This document shows, piece by piece, positions 1-12,450 of a stretch of DNA of 64,000 bases. The notes under the pieces were generated by a model. That model was not told the DNA's origin. It saw only the letters and a list, made by a program, of their open reading frames with translations, and ran no database searches. A program made the position numbers and the translations under genes. Numbering within the stretch: position 1 is the stretch's first letter; every line of letters starts with the position of its first letter. The stretch covers positions 10,325,241 through 10,389,240 of the forward strand of contig JAULJL010000010.1 in assembly GCA_030761205.1 (NCBI GenBank), read 5' to 3'. The stretch is from Fremontodendron californicum. Its lineage: Eukaryota > Streptophyta > Magnoliopsida > Malvales > Malvaceae.

Positions 1-626
1 GAAATTATCTTTGAGACTAGCCTTGTTCAAATCTCGGTAATCGACGCACATCCGTACCTTGCCATCATTCTTTGGTATTGGAACAATGTTTTCCGCCCAT
101 TCTGAATACTTTGCCACCTCTTAAAATCTAGCACCGAATTGCTTCTTCACCTCCTCTTTTATCTTTAACAACATGTCTGGCCTCATTCTTCACAACTTCT
201 ATTGAGTTGACTTGCACTCTGGTCTTAAAGGAAATTTATGAACCACAATATCAGGATCCAACCCTGGCATGTCTTGGTAAGATCATGCAAATACATCCAT
301 ATATTCTTGGAGCAAAGCTATCAATTCACCCTTTACTGATGATAACAATAAAGTCCCAATTTTAACCTCTTTTATCTCCTCACATTTCCCAGATTTATCA
401 TTTCCAAAGGCTCCTTATGAGGAAGTACTTGTTTCTCCTCTTGTTCTATTTTCCTTAATGAGTCCGGAGGTAGACCATAATCCTCAGTATCTTCGTCGGC
501 CTCAAAATCACCTGTGCAAATGGGTCTTTCAAAATCAATTTCAGACTTGCTGACAGGAAGGTCCTCATATTCGGCATCTGTACACCTGTAAATAGGTGGG
601 GAAAAAATATAGGAAAATATATACAA
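1..626 (-). pseudogene. Element A protease-RT linker and start of reverse transcriptase
   Basis: This segment begins the RT polyprotein, which would copy element RNA into DNA in cytoplasmic particles. Downstream of a candidate splice acceptor near 590 an acidic linker reads YRCTDAEYEDLPVSKSEI, then GLPPDSLRKIEQEEKQVLPH. The region near 240-280 encodes SYQDMPGLDPDIVVHK, and bases 1-90 encode the conserved RT opening with KVRMCVDYRDLNKA. These motifs are standard for plant Ty3 elements. At least one in-frame stop separates the linker from the RT block. The catalytic YxDD part would lie beyond the left edge. Element G carries the same segment at 63609-63994. Confidence 0.85.
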
Positions 627-871
627 TGAAATAAAAATAAATAGCCAAAATGAAAGAATATGGACACATCAATACGAATAAAATGCATTGTGCTTATTAT
701 TTATTGAATGAAAATGTTTAAACAAAAGCCCATTACAGAAAAACTCTTAATATCTCTAGGCAAAGATAATTAAGATTTTTTTTTTAAAGTATTACTTTGG
801 AATAGACTTAAAGACTATGGGCAACTCAGTCGCACTCCAATTGGTCAGTCTATATCCTAGTGGACAAGGTC
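590..871 (-). other. Intron-like non-coding gap between protease and RT, element A
   Basis: On the minus strand this AT-rich stretch has stops in all frames. It ends in CCACCTATTTACAG directly before the RT linker, a good plant 3' splice acceptor (pyrimidine-rich then CAG). Ogre elements are known to have an intron at this position. Its sequence can be followed against 63300-63608 in element G. I could not fix the donor site. Confidence 0.5.
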
Positions 872-1248
872 GCACCATCCAGTTGGGCTGGAAAAGGTCT
901 TGGAAAATATCTTTAAGGGATGGCCCGAGCAATGGAAGTAGTGGGAAAGAAAGACCGGTTTGGCTTAGGGTATCTTTCGAAGGCCCATGAGAAGAGGAAA
1001 CAAGTTGAAAAGAACCGACAAAGGAGGATGGCCCGTCTCACGGGTATGGATATTGATTGGGAGCCTATGACTTTCCCACCAATCCTTCATAGCTTTCGTT
1101 TAGCCGGTTTTCTATTTGGAGAAAAGAATTATGAGGATGTACTTATAAGGATCGACCAAGCTTTCGAGAGGTTCCATGTGAATAAGGGCAAGCAGATACA
1201 GGAGAGGATGATCTGTATGACCGGGGAGGAAAGAATGGAAGGTGAAAA
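872..1248 (+). pseudogene. Inverted block of element A encoding a G-patch-like segment
   Basis: This ~375 bp block reads on the plus strand although the surrounding element reads on the minus strand. Its frame starts near 920 and encodes MARAMEVVGKKDRFGLGYL, then WEPMTFPPILHSFRLAGF. It matches the colinear segment of element G at about 62940-63320. The GLGY/KAHEKR pattern resembles the G-patch-like tail that follows protease in this lineage. Beyond about 1248 the plus-strand frame continues by chance into antisense protease sequence. The block is an inversion inside element A, not a separate gene. Confidence 0.75.
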
Positions 1249-2445
1249 TGTGTTTCCCACTGTAGTTTTTACTCCCAACCTTGTGTTCTTGGAAGACCTT
1301 GGTTTTGGAATTTTCAGTCCTTCAGCAACGAAAACCGCATTTACGAACACCAAAGATCGAAAGGAAAATTCTACGACATCTTTATTGGGTTCAACATAAG
1401 GAGATTCAGTAGATGCAGAGGCTATTATGTCATTTTCTCCTGATACAGTGACCAAATGCCTCTCCATCACAAATTTCATCTTTTGGTGGAGAGATGAGGG
1501 TACAGCCCCTGCTGAATGTATCCACGGCCTTCCCAACAAGCAATTATAGGACGGATTAAAATCCATGACCTGAAAGTTCACCGTATAGGTGTATGGGCCT
1601 ATCTCTGGAGGAACCTCAATAGTTCCCATTACCTCTCTCCTAGTACCATTAAAAGCTCTAACAACTGTGCAACTCGATAACATATAAGAAATATCAACTG
1701 GCAACTTAGACAGGGTTGCCAAGGGCATTACATTTAATGAAAAACCATTATCCAAAAGCACCCTCGGTAGTATATGCCCCTTGCAGGTGGTTGTTATGTA
1801 AAGAGCCTTTGTGGACCCAATACCATTGGATGGTATTTCATCATAACTTAAATATATATTGTAGTCTACCGCAATGTTTCCAACCAGCCTGTCTAATTTT
1901 TCTACCGATATGTTGTTAGCCATATATGACTGATTCAACACTCTCAACAGGGTATTTCTATGTGGCTTCGAGTTTAATAGCAAAGATAAGATGGAGATTC
2001 TTGCTAGCTGACGCTGCAATTGCTCAACCACTCTATACTCACTATGCTTTATGAACTTTAAAAACTTGCAAGCCTCCTTTTCATTCACTGGCTTTTTTTA
2101 TCTTGTTAATCGGGGCTAACCCCCTCTCTGCTTCTTTTGACAATCCATCTCAATATGGATTGGTTCAGCTGCTTTCTTCGCTTTGTCCATTCCTCCATCT
2201 TTTCTTGTTGATCCCTGTTCAACAACCTCCAGGGCATAACACCTTTCACTTCGTGTTAAGTGCCCTACACCTATAATATCTTGCTGACTTGAAGACCTTG
2301 GCATAACCGTGCTGCAGTCATATTTCCATGGTGCAGCTTTGTTTTCCTTGTATGAAAAGGAAGAAGGCAAATCTATGATTAGCTTAGGCATAATTTCCTC
2401 AACAATTGGAGTAGTCTTCTCTGGTTCATCGTAATAGATGATCAA
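1249..2445 (-). pseudogene. Element A aspartic-protease region
   Basis: This would encode the pepsin-like retrotransposon protease that cleaves the Gag-Pol polyprotein. The best frame (2088 to about 1249) contains VLLDNGFSLNVMPLATLSK, in which DNG replaces the more usual DTG/DSG triad, a variant common in this lineage. YNCLLGRPWIHSAGAVPSS follows at the flap end. Upstream at 2116-2445 is the gag-protease connector (IIYYDEPEKTTPIVEE). A stop near 2090-2115 splits the two parts. The frame ends where the inverted block begins. Element G has the same region with its own frameshifts. Confidence 0.8.
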
Positions 2446-2514
2446 AGGTCTTCCTATCCCGTAGCCAGCCGCATTCTCAATAACCTCTATTTCATCCTCT
2501 ATTTCTTCATAAAA

Positions 2515-4450
2515 CTAGGCTTCCCCCTCATCCATCATCTTTTGGACTATAGCCAGAAAATCCCCACATTCCTGTATGATATGACATTTACATCCATGGA
2601 ACGGGTACCAATTTTGCACCCTATTTGCAACCATTTTTAAACTGTCACCATTCTCGACCATTCCTGCTTTTACCATTTTGACCCACACTTTTATCATTGG
2701 AGTCTTGACTTCACTGACATACCTTTTCAACCTTTTCTCTTTCCCTATCAATACTGCATTTATCCGATTCTCAGCATGATCGGGCAATGGATTTCCTGCT
2801 ACATTCAGCCTATTCCTTGTCCCGAACTTCACCACCCCAGTATTGATCAAACTTTGGACTTTCTTCTTAAAGGCAATATAGTCCTCAGTCGAATGCCCTT
2901 GAATCCCTGCATGATATGCACAGCTAACATTTGCGTTGTACCACCTTGGATATGGTGGTCTCAGAGGTTTGAGGTATACAGGTGCAACAAGTTGACTCTG
3001 CAACAGCTTAGGATATAGCTCACCATAGGTGGTAGGAATCAGATCAAATTGGGGTTTTTGATCATTCCTTGGTGAATGTTGATCATTGTGTCCAGCATCT
3101 TGAGTGTTTGGGATAGTGTTTCAAGGAAGATCTATCTGTGGGGATATGCCAATTAAAAAAGGCTGTTGTGGTATATTTGTATAGGGAAATGGATTTTGGG
3201 TAAGGTAGTTCACATTGGGGTAGTAAGGATTATACCCGGGTAAGGTGTGTAAGGTGTGGGAGGTGCGTAGGATGTAGGAGGAGTATAGGGCCTTGGAGAT
3301 GTATACGATGTAGGAGGTGCATAGGGATAATGGTTGAAGATAACTGCGTAAGTTTCCTCATTTTTCTTAACAGGGAATACGTTCTTCGAAGTAGCAGACT
3401 CACCTCTTCCATTTTCCCGTTCTTAATGGCAGACTCTATCATCTCCCCTGATATTACCATATCTGTAAAGTGCTTGGTGGCACTCCCCACCAATTTATCA
3501 TAATAAGGTGCTTTCAGGGTATTGATGAAAAACAATGTAGTTTCCTTGTTGGTCAAAAGGGGTTGTACTTGTGTAGCTAGGTCTCTTTATCTCTGAGAAT
3601 ATTCTTTAAAGCTTTTAGTAGCTTTCTTTTCCATGTTTTGAAGAGTTAGACGGTCAGGCACCATGTCCGTCACATGCTTGTATTGTTCCATGAAAGCTCT
3701 GGTTAGATCCATCCAAGAACGGATCTTAGTACGGGTAAGCTGGTTATACCACCGAGTTGCAGACCCTGTCAAGCTATCCAGAAAATAGTGGATAAGCAAT
3801 TTTTCATCTTCATCGTGTCCGATCACCTTCTGGCAGTACATGGTCAAATATGTTGATGGGTTGGTAGTTCCGTTATATTTCTCAAAGTCTGGTACTTTGA
3901 ACTTTGTAGGAATCACCAGACTATGCACTAAACTCATCTCTTTGGCATCTAGACTGCCAAATAGCTCGGCCCCTTCAACAGCCCTCAGCCTTTCTTCCAG
4001 CAGCTGATATTTCTTTTGGGATTCTACTGTTTCAACCTTTTTTAGCTCAGCCATCTTTTCCTTTTCTTTTTCAGCCAGTTCCTCAAAGTCTGGAACGTCC
4101 ACATCAATTGGATCAACCCCAATGTTACTCTTTTTAGGACCAAAAATCTGTGCTTCAACTGCTGGTTGGATGTAAAAATAAGATGCTGCTCCAGTTGGAA
4201 GTTCATTTCCCACATGCTGGGATGTCTGGCCATTTTGTTGTACCACCTCAGGTGGGCCTTCCTGGTTCACTGCCCCCACTCCTGTAACTGAATTTTCCCC
4301 TGGATATTTCTGCCTCATCATGGTATTCATCATTTCCATGAGTTTGGCCATTTGTTCCCGTGACTCCTCTTAAGACTTAGCTAACTGTTCCTGCAGTTCC
4401 CTTTGAGTTCTTTCCATTCTTTCAATTCTAGCCAGCTGATCATTCTCCAT
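2515..4450 (-). pseudogene. Element A gag
   Basis: Capsid and nucleocapsid precursor of the element. The start ATG at 4450 is chosen because the sequence around it (AGCTATGGAGAAT) recurs at the gag starts of B and C and, less exactly, G. A coiled-coil N-terminus (MERTQRELQEQLAKS) is followed by a stop near 4371. The retrotransposon gag core lies near 3590-3950 (LVIPTKFKVPDFEKYNGTT, ATRWYNQLTRTKIRSWMDL). A proline/tyrosine-rich segment lies near 3240-3330. Two knuckle-like motifs, CAYHAGIQGHSTEDY and CKCHIIQEC, lie in 2515-3003. In the first, the final Cys of the usual CxxxH-GH-C pattern is Tyr. Stops occur near 3587 and 2515. Confidence 0.85.
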
Positions 4451-4451
4451 A

Positions 4452-5000
4452 GCTCTAGCTTGAGATCGAGTATTGTAAGGGTGTCGAAAATTCGATTCTT
4501 TCTGAGTGCGACCAATCGTACCTTTAATTTTTAAAACCATGGATTAGAAATTATTGATTTATTAAGGTATTTATTGAGTGAATAAATGAAATGTACATGA
4601 CTAATCAACAAACAAATGATTATTACCAAATGACTAAATGAATGACTATGAATGATTATCAATAAATGAATAAATGAATAACTATTAATAAACAAATGAA
4701 TGAATGAAACGAATGGGTTGACATATGGGGAATATTTCCATGCAAATGAAACTAATGGTATTTGCCTTAAAATCGGATCCCAAAGCCAAAGAGTTTCATT
4801 AATTCATGAAAAACTTCATACAATAATATTTCTTAATATCGGGTTACATAGAAACATCTGCCTATACTAGTCTTAAACTTTCAAGAAATGGAACAACCAC
4901 TGATCATGCTTCTCAAAGTCTTCACCCTCTTAACCAATTACTTTCCCTGTCGGCAGTCTCGGACAATGTCAGTGATGTTGACTTTCTCGGCTGGAAGCTA
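4452..5000. other. Spacer between DUF7745-like ORF and gag of element A
   Basis: No credible gene. It contains a short AATGAATGA-type simple repeat around 4560-4720. On the minus strand the last bases before gag (AATACTCGATCTCAAGCTAGAGCT) resemble the sequence before gag in elements B, C and G. Confidence 0.5.
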
Positions 5001-6795
5001 TTACTCTATATTCGTATGGAGTGACTCACTCTCTTTCCGCATCAAGGACATTCTTCCTTTCTCGTTTCCCAACTTGAACTTCAACTGTTCATTTTCTTGT
5101 TGGGATCTTTCCAACTTGGTTGATAACAAAGAATATGCGTCCTCCCACTTCTGTCGCTCCTGAGAAAACCCGAACTCTTTTTCTTTACTTTCCTTGGCCT
5201 TATTCTTCCAATAATCCAACTCCATTTGGAGTTTCTTTACTTGTTTCTCATGTTCTATGAAAGAAATACTAGCTCCCGTGAATCTTCATGTGGCCCTTAT
5301 TTTCTTGATGCAGATCTAGTATATCGATCAGTGCTGTATATCTTTCTGTGACCACTTTTCTTGTCTTGGTTTCCTGAATCTCAAGTTTAGTTTTCAAGTC
5401 CTCGACATCTTCCTGAAGCCTATCACATTCTCGTTTCAACTTCGCCTTGTCTTTTTCTAATTCTTGCCTAAATAGCTCAACTTCTGACGGTATTACTAGT
5501 TCGAACAGAAGGATCTTCGACGGGAAGTACAATGTCACGAAGCTTCTTAGTCCTCCATACTAGATAAGCTGGAGTAACATTGTCGGTATACCTACCCACA
5601 TGTAAAATGTATAATTCCTTCCATGCCATGATAACTTGACGTATTCTCCCCATATATCTGGGCTCATCATAAGAGAAGTTCATCAAGATAATCTCATGAG
5701 TCATCGGGATAAACTGTTTAGATCCATACTGCCTTCGCACTAGTAAGGGTGCATAGCTAACGGCCCCCCAAATTCCCAACAATGGAACCCATAAGTTTTC
5801 ACTACAGCGGTATAAAATCGAACCAAGTGGCATCCACGGGGCCCTCCAAGTTATATCCTATTTTCTTAAGTGACGGAGAGTCTTAATCCATTGTTTCTTA
5901 TCCCTTTTCTTGGACCATTTCTTGTTGTTGAATTCGGTGAGAGGAACACACGTCTTCATATAAGGCTGAAGCTTCCCATTATCATTCCCCAGAAATGACT
6001 CTGAATCCAAACCTACAAAAGTTGTATACAACCTTCGAAGTGTCCTTTTCCTTTTTTCTGACAATAACTAAGTAATTTAATCGTCTCAGCTAGAATAGCA
6101 GTAGAAGGATCAATATGCTTGTCTAACCGATCAAAGAAATCCATTACAGCTACCTCGATATGACCTTCCACCTTCGAAAATATAACCAACCCATAAATGG
6201 CCAAAGCAAATACGTCCAACACATGGTCACCATCCGGGTTGCTCTTAATATAATTTCGTAAGAATACCCAAGGAATGCAGTCACTCAAACCCTTCTTCTT
6301 TATCTATGGAGAATCTACCGGAATATCTGTACCCATCACTTTAGAAAGTTTCTTCGGACAGCTCGATGTTTTCTACTCCTTCCAATAGAACTTATCCAGA
6401 TTTGCTGACTCGATACGGAGCAAAGTAGAATATTCCTCAAGGGTAGGTACCATATCCTCCTTATTAAAAGTGAAACAACGATATGAAGGATCCCATAACT
6501 GTACTATGGCCCTAATCAGCTATTCGTCCACCTTGATCGGGAGAAGTAAAGCTATATCACCATATTTCCTAGTGAATTCATTCTTCCTATCAAATCCCCA
6601 TTGTCTCCAAATTTCCATTAATTCCACTAAATCATTTTGAACAAAATCCAAGTGAACTAACTCGGGAAGTGTAGATGCGAAACCCATAGCCAAACAGTCT
6701 CCCTTGTCACCCTGATTCACTTCAGACTCCATTCTGACCTCCTGGAATGTCTTGCTAACCAATGATACTGATAGAATATCTCAGCGTTCCATGAC
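5001..6795 (-). pseudogene. DUF7745-like upstream ORF of element A
   Basis: A broken ORF of roughly 580 codons lies upstream of gag on the same strand. In order: LMEIWRQWGFDRKNEFTRKYGDIALLL (6520-6762, split here over a stop), LWDPSYRCFTF and VPTLEEYSTLLRI (about 6410-6510), CIPWVFLRN with HVLDVFALAIYGLVIF (6013-6288), WRAPWMPLGSILYRCSENLW with PLLGIWGAVSYAPLLVRRQ (5700-5850), then a coiled coil (about 5001-5540). This order matches the plant family I recall as DUF7745, whose function is unknown. Ogre elements are known to carry an ORF1 here. Stops at about 6520, 6300 and 5860 and frame changes show it is dead. A captured host gene is the alternative reading. Confidence 0.65.
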
Positions 6796-6799
6796 TATA

Positions 6800-7640
6800 A
6801 CAAAAACTCCTCAGTTGGCACCCGATTTAAGGCAAATACCCCTAAATGATCATGATGCGTGAAATGAAAACAAAAACAAAACAAAACGAAAAAACAACAC
6901 GAGTCAGTAATAGGATAATAAAATAAAAAATCATAGTAATAATAAAATTAAATGAATAAATAAATAAATAAACAGTGAAAAGTAAGAAGTGTTCCTCCAA
7001 GTGTTTCCTAGCTTCGAGATATCTAATCGAAAATCCGGCATGGCTTCGCCTAGGTTCATTATATGAGGGTGAATTAGTTCTAAGGCCCCGAATTGTTCCT
7101 CATTGTCGTCGGTGAAGGCTAGCAAGGCACCCCGATAAAAGCGGGTTCAATTCGTTAGAGTTCATTTTCCCGGCTTATGCGGAGGCTATTGCCTCACGAA
7201 GCATAGGGAATCTGATACTCCGAAAGTGTTTTGCTAGCTTATGCGGAGGCTATCGCCTCACGAAGCGTAGGTACTTTACTTCCACCTAAAGGGACGGAAC
7301 CCGGGTATAAGGCTCATGAGATGCAAATGCACATGTAGTGTGTGTGGAGGAACAATCAAACCTTTCACGACCTATTCTATTACCCTTATCTAAATGCCCT
7401 AACAAGATCAAACAATGTAAAGCATCAATTAGGCAACGAATAACTATATACAACAAAATAACCAAAGAACAATAATAATATGTATGTACATGAATATGGA
7501 CATATTTAAAAATATTTTATTATTTTCAAAATTCTCCTTATTTTAAAAAAAATGTGAGAATTAAAACTAAAGACCAATTAAAACCGACAAAATCGAGACT
7601 TTGATAACACACGACTAATTCTAGGCCTGACTCTCTAATA
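6800..7640 (-). other. 5' leader of element A
   Basis: Untranslated region between the primer-binding site and the upstream ORF. A block near 6985-7145 is conserved in the leaders of B (twice) and C. Two short perfect stem-loops, GAGGC-tatt-GCCTC at 7182-7195 and GAGGC-tatc-GCCTC at 7246-7259, lie 64 bases apart in a duplicated unit. I see no ORF long enough to call. Confidence 0.6.
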
Positions 7641-7658
7641 TCCCCAGCGGAGTCGCCA
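7641..7658 (-). other. Primer-binding site of element A (tRNA-Arg type)
   Basis: On the minus strand TGGCGACTCCGCTGGGGA begins three bases (GCT) after the LTR end. It starts with TGG, complementary to a tRNA CCA end. It matches the primer site type described as tRNA-Arg for Ogre elements. Equivalent sites follow the LTRs of B and C. Confidence 0.85.
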
Positions 7659-10600
7659 AGCTGTCACAACCTAAAAAATAACAAGTCTCATCGCAAGACT
7701 TTATTATTCGTTAAGCGTGACATTAAAAAAAACCGAAAAAAAGTCGACTTAATTCCTCTTGAAAAAATGAAGGTTTTGAAAATGACCTTGAAAAAGACAT
7801 GGAGTCGCCACCAATCTTTTTTAGCTAGGTGTGATCGGGCACCTATTAAAAACGGTTTTATAAAACATTTTAAAATTAATTAAAACATTTTTAAAACCAA
7901 TTTCAAGTCTGCGTTTTAAACCAGAGAAATCAAAGAAGCGGGTTTAGGACTCGGTTACGTGTGGGGAAGGATTAGCACCCCCATAACGCTCGTATAAAAC
8001 GGTACCTTATTAATCGTGTGTTATCTCATGTCTCGGTAAAAATTCAGTTTTTAATTTAGTATTTCAAGTTAATTCCCAATTTAAAGAAAAAAGAATTCCA
8101 TTTTTTATTTGAAAATAATCCAGAATTTTTTAATTCAAAATTTTCCAACATTCCCCGAAAATTCGGCAAAATATAGAAATTTTTATTTATTTAAAAAAAA
8201 TTCCGAATCATTCTCGTTTTAAGAAAGATATTCCGTTATTAATGATAATTGATGATATCCTCCCTGGCAACCCGGAAGAGAACACATGAATTATTTTAAC
8301 TCTGGAATAACTTTGTTTTATTTAAAATCATTATCTTTTTCAAAATATTTAAAGAAGAATATGAATATGTGTGACATAAATAAAATGACATAGCAAAGTC
8401 TAGATAATATAATGCAACCTAAATGATATGATATAAATGACATAACATATTCTAAATGAAAGGAGATATCCTAAATGAAATGAAATATCCTGAACGAAAT
8501 GAAATGTCCTAAGTGACATAATATATTCTATATGCAATGAAATAACCTAAGTAACATGAGATATTCTAAATGAAATGATATAATTTAAATGACATGATAT
8601 TCTAAATGAAATAAAATATCATAAATGAAATGAAATATCTTAAATGAAATGAAATTTCCTAAGTGACATAATATATTCTATATGAAATGAATTAACCTAA
8701 ATAACATGGTATAGTCTAAATGGAATGATATGATTTAAATGACATGAAACATAAAATAATGCTATCATGAAATATGCATGAAAATAAAAATAAAAATGAT
8801 AATTCATGAACATAGTATATGCGAAATAATGTGACAAAAATAAATGACTAAATAAAAGCATAGGTTTGCATAAAATATTCAAAACCATATAACATAACAA
8901 ACATAACATCAGAATATAAATCAAAATAATAGCAATTCCATAGAAATTATCATAGCAAAAAAAAAAAAAAAAAATTCATATGTTATGCAATATGCATGAA
9001 TATGGAAAATGCAATGCATGAAAGTGTATTTTTTTCCTCTAAATAAGGAAATTCGTATATCTAAAATGATATCCGGCTACCTTAGAAAAATATATCAAAT
9101 TAAAATTTCTAAAATCAAAATACTTTGTGATTTGTTTGAAAACAATTTTGAAAGAAACTTGAATGAAAATTAAAACCCTAGCCAAACGCTTTAAAAATGG
9201 CTCTAATTTCCTAAGTTTAAAATCCCGGACTTGACCACCCTTAACCCGACTTTCCTTCAAATTCAAATCTGCCTTAACTGTCCAGTTTTAAAGCACTATT
9301 CTTTTTACCTATTTTTAAATTTTCAAACAAATCTAAAACAAATACTGGAGACTCAGAACATGAAAAAGTACACAAGAAAAAATTGGCTTAATTTTTTTTT
9401 TTATTAAAGATGACTTCCAAGAAAAATCGAAAAATTCGAGTACTGGGTGAAAAAACTGTTTTGCCAAAACACATTTTTTTGCCTTTGATAAAATCATTTA
9501 AAAATCAAAGTAAAAATGTTGGAGACTCTCCTAAAGATCCACAAACAGTAGCTAACACTTTTAAAAAGTTAGACAAAAATTGGCTAAGTAAAAAAAATCA
9601 CAAAGGTAGAATAATCAATTTGACAACTCTTTAATTTTCCACAAGTATGCTCAAGTGAGCATGACTTTGAGCCATTGATTGGCCTAAGTCATAAACCATG
9701 TGGCATGATATGAGATGCATGATCATACAACAAATTGAATACATGAAATGCATGATTCAAAACCTAAGTGGTATGGAAAATGCATGGCAATACAAAATAA
9801 CCTCATGTCTAGCATGAGTTTGCATGGCAATAAATGCAATCTTAACCGATGGCATGATATGTATAATGGTGCAAATGAGACTTAGACCTAAAGTGACATG
9901 AAAATGCATGGTGATACAAAGTGACCTAAGACCTAAATAGCATAGCAAATGGATGGCAATACCAACATGATTTAAGACCTTATATACATGGAAATACGCA
10001 TGACAATACAAGGATGATCTAGACCTAACAAACTTCCATGGCAATAAATGAAATCTTAACCTAAGGCATGATATGTATAAGGGTGCAAATGAAACTTAGA
10101 CCTCAAATGACATGAAATGCATGGCAATACAAAGTGGCTTAAGACCTAAATAGCATAACAAATGCATGGCAATACCAATATGATTCTAGACATTATATGC
10201 ATGGCAATACAAATATGGCCTAGACCTAAAATGTGATGAGAATGCCATGAACATATAGTGACTAATAAACCTAATACTAAGGCAGCAACTCAAGCACAAT
10301 TTCATGGCATAATAATGCAAGGCAATGATACCTAAACAAAATACAAATGCATATACAAGGCAAGGATACATGGAGAGGCTGAATGGCCACTAAGCAACCT
10401 AGTGTAATCCTATCTAGCAAATGACACAAACATATGACAAGCAAGATCGCAATACACAATGTTATGGCATGAAATGCAAACCTATCAACTAACCAAATTG
10501 AAAATGTACCCACAAAGCAAAATGAATCACATTGGCCGAATGGTCCTCAAAAATCAAGTAGCTAGTAAATAACACAAACACATGGTAACCAACATGATAA

Positions 10601-11919
10601 TAATGCAAATGTAGTGACTAACATGACACCTACACATATAAATGACAATATAACAAACACAAGGCATCGTCTAAATATATAAACATGAATGGAAACATAC
10701 TAAACATGTTAACACACAAAAAATGCACACATGCACAATGACAACCATCATGGCCGAATGGTCTTATAAACTTAGCATGGTATTTTCCACAAACACATGG
10801 TAGGAAATGTGATAATAATGCAAATGTGGTGACAAACATAACTCATGAACATATCAATGACAAATTAACAAACACATGGCATGGTCTTAATATGTAAACA
10901 TAAATGGAAGCATACTAAGCATGTTAACACAAAAAAAAATGCACATATGCACAATGACATTCATCATGGCCGAATGGAGCAACCTAAACTAGCATGGCAT
11001 TGTCACAAACACATAGCATGGTATATTGTTAAACTATCACAATCAAGCTAACCTACCACAAATCAAGCTAATCTAACACAAATAAACTAACCTACCACAA
11101 ATCAAGCTCATGTAATAAAATCAAACACAAAATCATTTACCAAAAATAACAACCATTCGGCCATGGTAAATTTTGATGAAAACTTGTTGTTTTTATATTT
11201 TCTTTAAATACAAAGTACTAGATCCTTAGAAGCAAGTTTATTTCATGAAAGGAAAACAAAAATAACAATCAAAACAACAAAGTATGAAAAAACCATGAAA
11301 GAGCATAGCTACCTTGCTCTAGCTTTCCAAATTAAGAAGAAGCAAGCTAAAACACCTTTTTTCCTTCTCCTCTCTTTTTCCTTTATTTTTTTTCTCTTTT
11401 TCTCCTTAGCTCTTGCCTCTCTTCAGCCTCCAAGCCTTGTAAAAAACTGATCAGCCCCCCCTTGAATAGAGCATTGGCCGAATAGAGCATGCTTCTAGAA
11501 GGTAGGTAGTTATTTTTCATCCAATGGCTATCACATAAGATGCTTTCTATGTAAAAAACCCACCATTAGATTAGAATCATCAGCCCTTGAATTATGATGT
11601 CATAAAGATTTCATAAATAGGATCCCTCTCCAACCATTGGTCCATGTGTTGCAAATTCAAAGGCTTGATCACAAAAAATAACTACCTTCCTCTTCACTTG
11701 TGGCCTTTTGATTAAAAAATCAGAAAATATATGCCCACCATTGGGCCTTGGCCGTCTAACCCTCACCTTCCAGCCCATGCTTCAATTTTTCAAAAACAAG
11801 AAAAGGTCCTTTTTCGGTTTCTTCGATAAAATAACCTTTTTGACCCTCGAACCTAAATAAATAGAAACGGACTCCAAATTCAAAATTTATTTTTTAAATA
11901 CATCTAAAATAATAAAAAA

Positions 11920-12450
11920 TTGGATTCTGGAAGTTTTCAAAATTTTTCGAGCCCATTTGCTATTTATTTGGATTTTTTTCCAAAATTGCCCTTTTGTGCT
12001 CCCAAACTTTACCATTTTTAAAATGAGCTCCAAATCTAGATTTTTCTTCACTAATCTCTTCCAGATAATTTAAAAATGTGATCTGGAAGTTTTCATAATT
12101 TTTGGAACTCATTTGTTATTTATTTGGGATTTATCTGCTTGAATTACTATATAGTGGGCCCAGAATTTGGCCATTTTGCAAACGTACTCCGAATCCAGAT
12201 TTTCTTTTGCCAATCTCTTCCAAATAATTTAAGAATGATATCTGCAAATTTTCAGAATTTTTGGAGCACATTTGGTATTTTTTCGGGGTTTATTTTCTTG
12301 AATTTCTACATAGGGGACCCGGGATTTGACCATTTTGCAAACGAACTCTGAATCCTGATTTTCTTTCACCAATCTCTTCGAAATGGTTTAAGAATGAGAT
12401 CTGCAAATTTTTAGAATTTTTGGAGTTTATTTGCTGTTTTCCCAAATTTT
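11920..12450 (-). repeat. Subterminal tandem array in LTR A, about 158 bp x 4
   Basis: Units restart near 11930, 12079, 12237 and 12398, each containing a form of ATCTGGAAGTTTTC, GAGCTCATTTGCTATTT and TTTCGGGATTT. The same array occurs in the other LTRs at 19230-19680, 32060-32420, 37105-37620 and 46861-47220, and in the LTR fragment at 43192-43542. Confidence 0.75.

Noticed and set aside
1249..1399. C-terminal part of the plus-strand frame 920-1399
   Set aside because: It is antisense to the protease region of element A and is open only by chance beyond the inverted block.
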